From positions 1-32,203 of the forward strand of contig CAIOYC010000041.1 in NCBI GenBank assembly GCA_903862425.1: a DNA stretch of 32,203 nucleotides, in the 5' to 3' direction. This stretch comes from an uncultured Caulobacterales bacterium. GTDB taxonomy: Bacteria > Pseudomonadota > Alphaproteobacteria > Caulobacterales > Caulobacteraceae. The notes under the pieces are model-generated. The model did not search any database and had not been told where the DNA came from. It saw only the letters and a program-made list of their open reading frames with translations. Every line of letters begins with the position of its first letter. Position 1 is the first letter of the stretch. Positions 27,638-32,203 of this stretch are shown in pieces. Both the position numbers and the translations under genes were made by a program.

Positions 27638-28384
27638 ATGAAGGTCCTGGTCCCGGTCAAGCGGGTGATCGACTATAACGTCAAGGTGCGGGTGAAGCCC
27701 GACCAGACCGGCGTCGATCTCGCCAACGTCAAGATGTCGATGAACCCCTTCGACGAGATCGCCACCGAAGAAGCGGTGCGCCTGAAGGAAAAAGGCGTCG
27801 CCACCGAAGTGGTCGTCGTCTCCATCGGGCCGCAACAGGCGCAGGAAACCATCCGCACCGCCCTGGCCATGGGCGCGGACCGGGGCATCCTGATCGTCAC
27901 CGACCAGGACGCCGAACCGCTCGCCGTCGCCAAGCTGCTCAAGGCCGTGATCGCCGAAGAGAGCCCCAACCTCGTCGTCATGGGCAAGCAGGCCATCGAC
28001 GGCGATAACAACGCCGTGGGCCAGATGCTGGCCGCCCTCCTCGACTGGCCGCAAGCCACCTTCGCCTCAAAGCTGGAAGTGACCGCCGACAAGGCGACCG
28101 TCACCCGCGAGATCGACGGCGGCCTGCAGACCCTCGATGTCTCCCTCCCAGCGGTGATCACCGCCGACCTTCGCCTGAACGAGCCGCGTTACGCCTCGCT
28201 GCCCAACATCATGAAGGCGAAGAAGAAGGAAATCGCCATGAAGACGGCCGCCGACTATGGCGTGGACGTCTCGCCCAAGCTCAAGGTGCTGAAGGTTACC
28301 GAGCCGCCCAAGCGCTCCGCCGGCATCAAGGTCGCGGACGCCGCCGAACTGGTCGGCAAGCTCAAGTCGGAAGGTGTGCTCTAA
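27638..28384 (+). CDS. etfB: Electron transfer flavoprotein subunit beta
   Basis: The 248-residue protein is the AMP-binding subunit of ETF, which takes electrons from acyl-CoA and other dehydrogenases and passes them to ETF-ubiquinone oxidoreductase. It begins [19 protein letters not shown], the family opening. [18 protein letters not shown] follows near 44, then [20 protein letters not shown] near 115, then the C-terminal RSAGIKV segment. Its stop overlaps the etfA start by one base (TAATG). Confidence 0.97.
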   Translation: MKVLVPVKRVIDYNVKVRVKPDQTGVDLANVKMSMNPFDEIATEEAVRLKEKGVATEVVVVSIGPQQAQETIRTALAMGADRGILIVTDQDAEPLAVAKLLKAVIAEESPNLVVMGKQAIDGDNNAVGQMLAALLDWPQATFASKLEVTADKATVTREIDGGLQTLDVSLPAVITADLRLNEPRYASLPNIMKAKKKEIAMKTAADYGVDVSPKLKVLKVTEPPKRSAGIKVADAAELVGKLKSEGVL

Positions 28385-29319
28385 TGGCCGTTCTCGTTAT
28401 CGCGGACCACACCAACGCCGCCCTCGGTGAAGCCACCGCCAAGGTCGTGGCCGCCGCCCAGAAGATCGGCGGCGACATCGACGTGCTCGTGGCGGGTCAG
28501 GGCGCGCAGGGCGCTGCGGACGCGGCCGCCAAGCTCGACGGCGTCCGCAAGGTGCTGTTGGCGCAAAGCGACGCACTCGGCCACCAACTCGCCGAAGCCG
28601 TGACCGACACGGTGGTGGGTCTGGCGGGCGGCTATGACGCCATCCTGGCCCCCTCCACCTCGGCGGGAAAGAATTTTGCCCCGCGTATCGCCGCCAAGCT
28701 CGACGTGAACCAGATCACCGACGTGATCGAGATCGTATCGGCCGACACCTTCGTGCGCCCCATCTATGCCGGCAACGCGCTGGAGACGGTCCAGTCCTCA
28801 GATGCGAAGAAGGTGATGACCATCCGCACGACGGCCTTCAAGGCGGTTGGCGAAACTGGCTCCGCGACAGTGGAAGCCGTGACCGCCGCAGGCGCTGCGG
28901 GCCGCGAGGCCAGCTTCGTCGGTGAAGAAGTGGTCAAGTCCGACCGTCCCGAACTGGTGGGCGCCAAGATTGTCGTCTCGGGTGGCCGGGCCATGGGCTC
29001 CGCCGAAGAATTCCACAAGGTGATCGAACCCTTGGCCGATAAGCTGGGCGCCGCCGTGGGTGCCTCGCGCGCCGCTGTGGACGCCGGCTACGCCCCTAAC
29101 GACTATCAGGTCGGCCAGACTGGTAAGGTGGTCGCCCCCGACCTCTACATCGCCGTCGGCATCTCGGGCGCCATCCAGCACCTCGCCGGCATGAAGGACT
29201 CCAAGGTGATCGTCGCCATCAACAAGGATGCCGACGCGCCGATCTTCCAGGTCGCCGACTACGGCATCGTCGGCGACTACAAGACCGTCGTCCCCGAACT
29301 GATGACGGCCCTGGGCTAA
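28384..29319 (+). CDS. etfA: Electron transfer flavoprotein subunit alpha
   Basis: The 311-residue protein is the FAD-carrying subunit of ETF. The C-terminal FAD domain is clear: [14 protein letters not shown] near 198, then [25 protein letters not shown] near 242-266, then [20 protein letters not shown] near 280. The N-terminal domain begins [10 protein letters not shown]. It is translationally coupled to etfB. It converges with the LRR-kinase gene, whose stop is 21 bases away. Confidence 0.97.
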   Translation: MAVLVIADHTNAALGEATAKVVAAAQKIGGDIDVLVAGQGAQGAADAAAKLDGVRKVLLAQSDALGHQLAEAVTDTVVGLAGGYDAILAPSTSAGKNFAPRIAAKLDVNQITDVIEIVSADTFVRPIYAGNALETVQSSDAKKVMTIRTTAFKAVGETGSATVEAVTAAGAAGREASFVGEEVVKSDRPELVGAKIVVSGGRAMGSAEEFHKVIEPLADKLGAAVGASRAAVDAGYAPNDYQVGQTGKVVAPDLYIAVGISGAIQHLAGMKDSKVIVAINKDADAPIFQVADYGIVGDYKTVVPELMTALG

Positions 29320-29326
29320 ACCTCAC

Positions 29327-29357
29327 GGATAGGGCGCGGGTCAGCCGCTCCCTATCC
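29327..29357. terminator. Inverted repeat between convergent etfA and the LRR-kinase gene
   Basis: GGATAGGG (29327-29334) and CCCTATCC (29350-29357) are perfect 8-base arms with a 15-base loop. It overlaps the last codons of the LRR-kinase gene. Neither strand has a T-tract, so bidirectional termination is only a possibility. Confidence 0.35.
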
Positions 29358-30633
29358 GGCGCAGACGCGCGAGGACCTCCGCCATTGTGGGCCGCGCCAT
29401 GACGTCGGTCTGGGTGCAAACCTCCCGGAGCGCGTCTAGTGCGGACGGCAGACCGACATCGCAGCGGGCGATCAACTCTCCCAGTAATATCCCCCAGGCG
29501 AGCACGTCCATGCGCCGAAATGCTGGAGCGTGCCCGGGCGGCGGAAACGAGGCTGCACCAAAGTCGCTGAGCACCGCCTCCCCGTGCTGACCGTCCCAGA
29601 TAATGTTGTGAGCGTAGAGATCGCCGTGGATCAGGCCGGCCTCGTGCATCCGCGCTGCCCCAGCCCCGATGTCGGCGGCAGTCTTAAGCACCGCATCGGC
29701 TGAGAGCTTGAGTGCTGGATCATAGACGTCGCGGCTGCACGTTTCGAGGCTCGGCGGGCCCGCCAACACCTGCCAGTGCGCAGCGAGACGGGGCATGATC
29801 AGACCTTCCAAACCCTCCGGGTGACCCGTGAGATGGCCGAGGCCGCCCGCGAGATTGGGATGATCCCCGACCGCGAGGCAGGCCGCCATCTCCGAACCTG
29901 GGAGGCCGTCACTGGTCATGGCGCCCTTGAACAGCTTGACGGCGACGGGGCGATTTTCCTCGCCCCAAAGCGCCGCATGCACCCGCCCCGACGCGCCTTC
30001 GCCCAGAAGCTCGCCCACCGCGAGGGTGGACCAGAGGATCGGCATCGTGGCGGGTTGAACCGCAATCTCGACCGGGGTTCCCGCCAGGGCCAGCCAGGCG
30101 AGGCGAGGCAGGCGCTCCAGCCAGGACGGCAAGGTTTCGAACCGGTTGGCGGCAAGGCGCAGGAGTTCGAGGTTGGGGGCGTTCGCCAGACTTTCCGGCA
30201 AATGACTCAACCGATTGCCCGACAGCATGAGCTTCTGCAGCAAGGGGCGTTCGCCCAGGGCCTCAGGGACGGTCTCCAGCGCATTGTCGGTGACGGTGAG
30301 CCAGCGCAGCTTCGGCGGCAGCGCCTCGGCGGGGATTTCACGCAGACCCGAGCCGCGAAAGCCGATCTGGCTGAGCACAGCGCAATCGCCCAGCACCGGC
30401 GGCAGGCGTTCGAACCGATTGCCGGAGCAGAACAGCACGCGTAGTCGCTTCAGACGTCCGAGATCGTCGGGCAGGCGGGTGATGGCGTTGCCGCTTAGGT
30501 CGAGCACCTCAAGCGTATCGGCGAGACCGAAGATCTCGGTCGGAACCTCCGTCAGCCCGCATCCGGTGAGACGCAGGGTCGTCGCCCCCGCCAAGTCGCC
30601 GCAGCGCAGCGCCGCCAAGGTCTCAGCCGTCAC
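29341..30633 (-). CDS. Leucine-rich-repeat protein with C-terminal protein kinase domain
   Basis: With GTG 30633 as start the protein has 430 residues. Residues about 18-190 are leucine-rich repeats of the bacterial type ([21 protein letters not shown] and similar). Residues about 200-427 are a eukaryote-like kinase: glycine loop GEGASG (211-216), lysine in AVKLF (K233), catalytic loop HGDLYAHN (336-343, HGD in place of HRD), and DFG at 357-359. All core catalytic residues are present. There is no signal peptide or membrane segment, so it is probably cytosolic. The GTG overlaps the kynA stop (GTGA at 30630-30633), which fixes the start and implies coupled translation. Longer in-frame extensions run inside kynA. 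Its substrate is unknown. Confidence 0.88.
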   Translation of the reverse strand: MTAETLAALRCGDLAGATTLRLTGCGLTEVPTEIFGLADTLEVLDLSGNAITRLPDDLGRLKRLRVLFCSGNRFERLPPVLGDCAVLSQIGFRGSGLREIPAEALPPKLRWLTVTDNALETVPEALGERPLLQKLMLSGNRLSHLPESLANAPNLELLRLAANRFETLPSWLERLPRLAWLALAGTPVEIAVQPATMPILWSTLAVGELLGEGASGRVHAALWGEENRPVAVKLFKGAMTSDGLPGSEMAACLAVGDHPNLAGGLGHLTGHPEGLEGLIMPRLAAHWQVLAGPPSLETCSRDVYDPALKLSADAVLKTAADIGAGAARMHEAGLIHGDLYAHNIIWDGQHGEAVLSDFGAASFPPPGHAPAFRRMDVLAWGILLGELIARCDVGLPSALDALREVCTQTDVMARPTMAEVLARLRRIGSG

Positions 30634-31457
30634 AGCGCCGTCCTGACCGCCAGCAGTTCGGGGAAGAACTGGGTGTCGAGCACGCGCTTGAGATAGGGCG
30701 CGCCCGCCGTGCCGCCGGTGCCGGGCTTCAGGCCGATGATCCGCTCGACGGTCTTGAAGTGGGCGAAGCGCCACTGCTGGAAGCGAAACTCCAGATCCAC
30801 CAGCTTCTCCGCCAGATCATAGAGGTCCCAGTGCCCGGCGGTATCGCGATAGACCGCGAGCCAGGCCGCCTGCACGCCGGCATCGAACGTCCAGGGCTCG
30901 GTGACGTCGCGCGCCAGAACGGCCTCGGGGACCACTATTCCGGAGCGAGCGAGAAGGCGGATCGCTTCGTCATAAAGGCTGGGCGCCGCCAGTAACGCCG
31001 CCAACAGGGCGTGGGCGGCGGGGTCGGGTTCGTGCACCGCCAGGGCCGCCGCGCTCTTGGCCCCCATGACGAACTCCATCGCCCGGTACTGGTAGGACTG
31101 GAAGCCCGAGCTCTGGCCCAGATGCGGGCGGATGGCCTGATAGTCGGCGGGGGTCATGGTCGCGAGCACGTCCCAGGACTGGATCAGCTGGGTCTGGATG
31201 CGGCTGACGCGGGCGATCATCTTCAGGGCGGGGCCGAGATCGTCCGCCGCCAGGTGATCGCGCGCGGCGACCAGTTCATGCAGGCAGAGCTTGATCCAAA
31301 GCTCCGAGGCCTGGTGGATGACGATGAACAACAGCTCGTCATGGTGAGGCGAGCGCGGGTTCTGGGCCGCGAGCAACCGGTCGAGCCCGAGATAGTCGCC
31401 GTAGGAGATGTCGGGACGGAGGTGCGCGCCCTGATCGTCGCGGGGCTCGGTGCTCAC
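30630..31457 (-). CDS. kynA: Tryptophan 2,3-dioxygenase
   Basis: The 275-residue heme enzyme opens the indole ring of L-tryptophan to N-formylkynurenine. FIVIHQASELWIKL holds the distal histidine (H48). QSSGFQSYQYRAMEF contains the substrate-binding arginine (R125). RFAHFKTVERIIG holds the proximal heme ligand H233, and GTGGT (246-250) contacts the substrate carboxylate. GTG 31457 is chosen because it overlaps the kynU stop as GTGA and gives the usual length. It is followed by another GTGA overlap with the LRR-kinase gene. Confidence 0.96.
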   Translation of the reverse strand: MSTEPRDDQGAHLRPDISYGDYLGLDRLLAAQNPRSPHHDELLFIVIHQASELWIKLCLHELVAARDHLAADDLGPALKMIARVSRIQTQLIQSWDVLATMTPADYQAIRPHLGQSSGFQSYQYRAMEFVMGAKSAAALAVHEPDPAAHALLAALLAAPSLYDEAIRLLARSGIVVPEAVLARDVTEPWTFDAGVQAAWLAVYRDTAGHWDLYDLAEKLVDLEFRFQQWRFAHFKTVERIIGLKPGTGGTAGAPYLKRVLDTQFFPELLAVRTAL

Positions 31458-32203
31458 GTCACCGCCCTGCGCTCGGCAAAGCGCGGTTCGCGCCAACGCT
31501 CGGTGCGCATCACCTCCGCCAGCTTCTGGCCCGCCTCGAACACGTCTGCATAGCTCAGATAGAGGGGGGTGAAGCCGAAGCGCATGATATCCGGCGCGCG
31601 AAAATCACCGACCACGCCCGCCTCGATCAGGGCCTGCACGATCTCATAGCCGTGGGGGTGGGCCAGGGAGACCTGGCTCCCGCGCGCGGAAGGATCAGCG
31701 GGGCTGGCGAGGGCGAAGGCCTCGCCCATGGCGTCGTGCGCCAGGGCGATGAACAGCTCCGCCAGGCGCATGGACTTGGCGCGCACCTCCGACATGGAAA
31801 TGCCGTCGAAGGTCTTCAGCCCCTCTTCCAGGGCCACGAGGCCGAGCACGGCGGGGGTGCCGGTGAGCAGGCGCTTCATGCCGAGGTCGGGGGCGTAATC
31901 GTCCCCAAAGGCGAAGGGCGCGGCGTGGCCCATCCAGCCGGTGAGGGGCTGGGCCATCGCCGCGTGATGGCGGCGGGCGGCGAACATGTAGCCCGGCGCG
32001 CCGGGGCCGCCGTTCAGGTATTTGTAGCCGCAGCCGATGGCGAAATCGACTGCGCAGCCGTTGAGATCGACCGGCAAGGCGCCCGCCGAATGGCTGAGGT
32101 CCCAGAGGGCGAGGGCCCCGGCGGCGTGCGTGGCGGCGGTGAGGCCCGCCATGTCGTGCACCCGCCCCGACTTGTAATGGACCTGGGTCAGGACCAGGAG
32201 GGC
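31454..32203 (-). CDS. kynU: Kynureninase, N-terminal part outside the window
   Basis: The frame runs open to the window edge, giving the C-terminal 249 residues of a protein normally about 400 long. Kynureninase is a PLP enzyme that splits kynurenine into anthranilate and alanine. ALWDLSHSAGALPVDLN provides the PLP-contacting aspartate. The lysine in GCGYKYLNGGPGAPG is the Schiff-base residue. FGFTPLYLSYADV near the end is also typical. It lies upstream of kynA and overlaps it by 4 bases. The start is not visible. Confidence 0.95.
   Translation of the reverse strand, partial: ALLVLTQVHYKSGRVHDMAGLTAATHAAGALALWDLSHSAGALPVDLNGCAVDFAIGCGYKYLNGGPGAPGYMFAARRHHAAMAQPLTGWMGHAAPFAFGDDYAPDLGMKRLLTGTPAVLGLVALEEGLKTFDGISMSEVRAKSMRLAELFIALAHDAMGEAFALASPADPSARGSQVSLAHPHGYEIVQALIEAGVVGDFRAPDIMRFGFTPLYLSYADVFEAGQKLAEVMRTERWREPRFAERRAVT

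Overview
The window is GC-rich chromosomal DNA from an alphaproteobacterium, most likely of the order Caulobacterales (Caulobacter, Phenylobacterium or Brevundimonas relatives). This rests on the gene content: an FlmH/PseH-like acetyltransferase beside an SpsF-like cytidylyltransferase, the plant/alphaproteobacterial type of glutamate-cysteine ligase, and a rimP-nusA-ylxR-infB operon. Several upstream regions also resemble the Caulobacter housekeeping promoter (TTGACG-type -35, short spacer, GCTANAWC-type -10). I see no prophage, insertion sequence, CRISPR array or integrase. Most of the window is ordinary core genome.

Layout. 1-2,230: tRNA-Gly(CCC) on the minus strand, then a histidine-rich CDF metal exporter and an HD-domain, PhnZ/MIOX-like protein on plus. 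2,230-4,390: a SleB-type cell wall hydrolase and the NudC Nudix hydrolase on plus. 4,394-10,342: a complete RND tripartite efflux operon on minus (adaptor, HAE1 pump, NodT-type outer membrane lipoprotein) with no adjacent regulator. 10,523-11,820: two genes of nonulosonic (probably pseudaminic) acid synthesis. 11,854-16,608: DUF72 protein, an AT-richer orphan gene, gshA and glutamine-dependent nadE. 16,717-18,161: a PPP-family phosphatase followed by a Wza-like polysaccharide export lipoprotein.

18,269-24,900 is the translation/transcription operon read on minus: rimP, nusA, ylxR-L7Ae, infB and a small secreted protein, ended by a hairpin. A terminator-shaped hairpin lies in the rimP leader and may be an attenuator. 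The ylxR gene has no usual start codon where its domain requires one: an ATC sits at the right distance from a GGAGG. ftsH is divergent on plus and ends in a clear intrinsic terminator. After a small membrane protein gene come etfB-etfA, the electron transfer flavoprotein. The right end carries, on minus, kynU (cut by the window edge), kynA and a leucine-rich-repeat protein kinase, joined by two GTGA stop/start overlaps. It is a tryptophan-to-kynurenine operon with a eukaryote-like kinase attached.

I found no clearly new multi-gene system. The points most worth a second look are the putative ATC start of ylxR, the rimP leader terminator, the LRR-kinase coupled to the kynurenine genes, and the compositionally odd orphan between gshA and the DUF72 gene.
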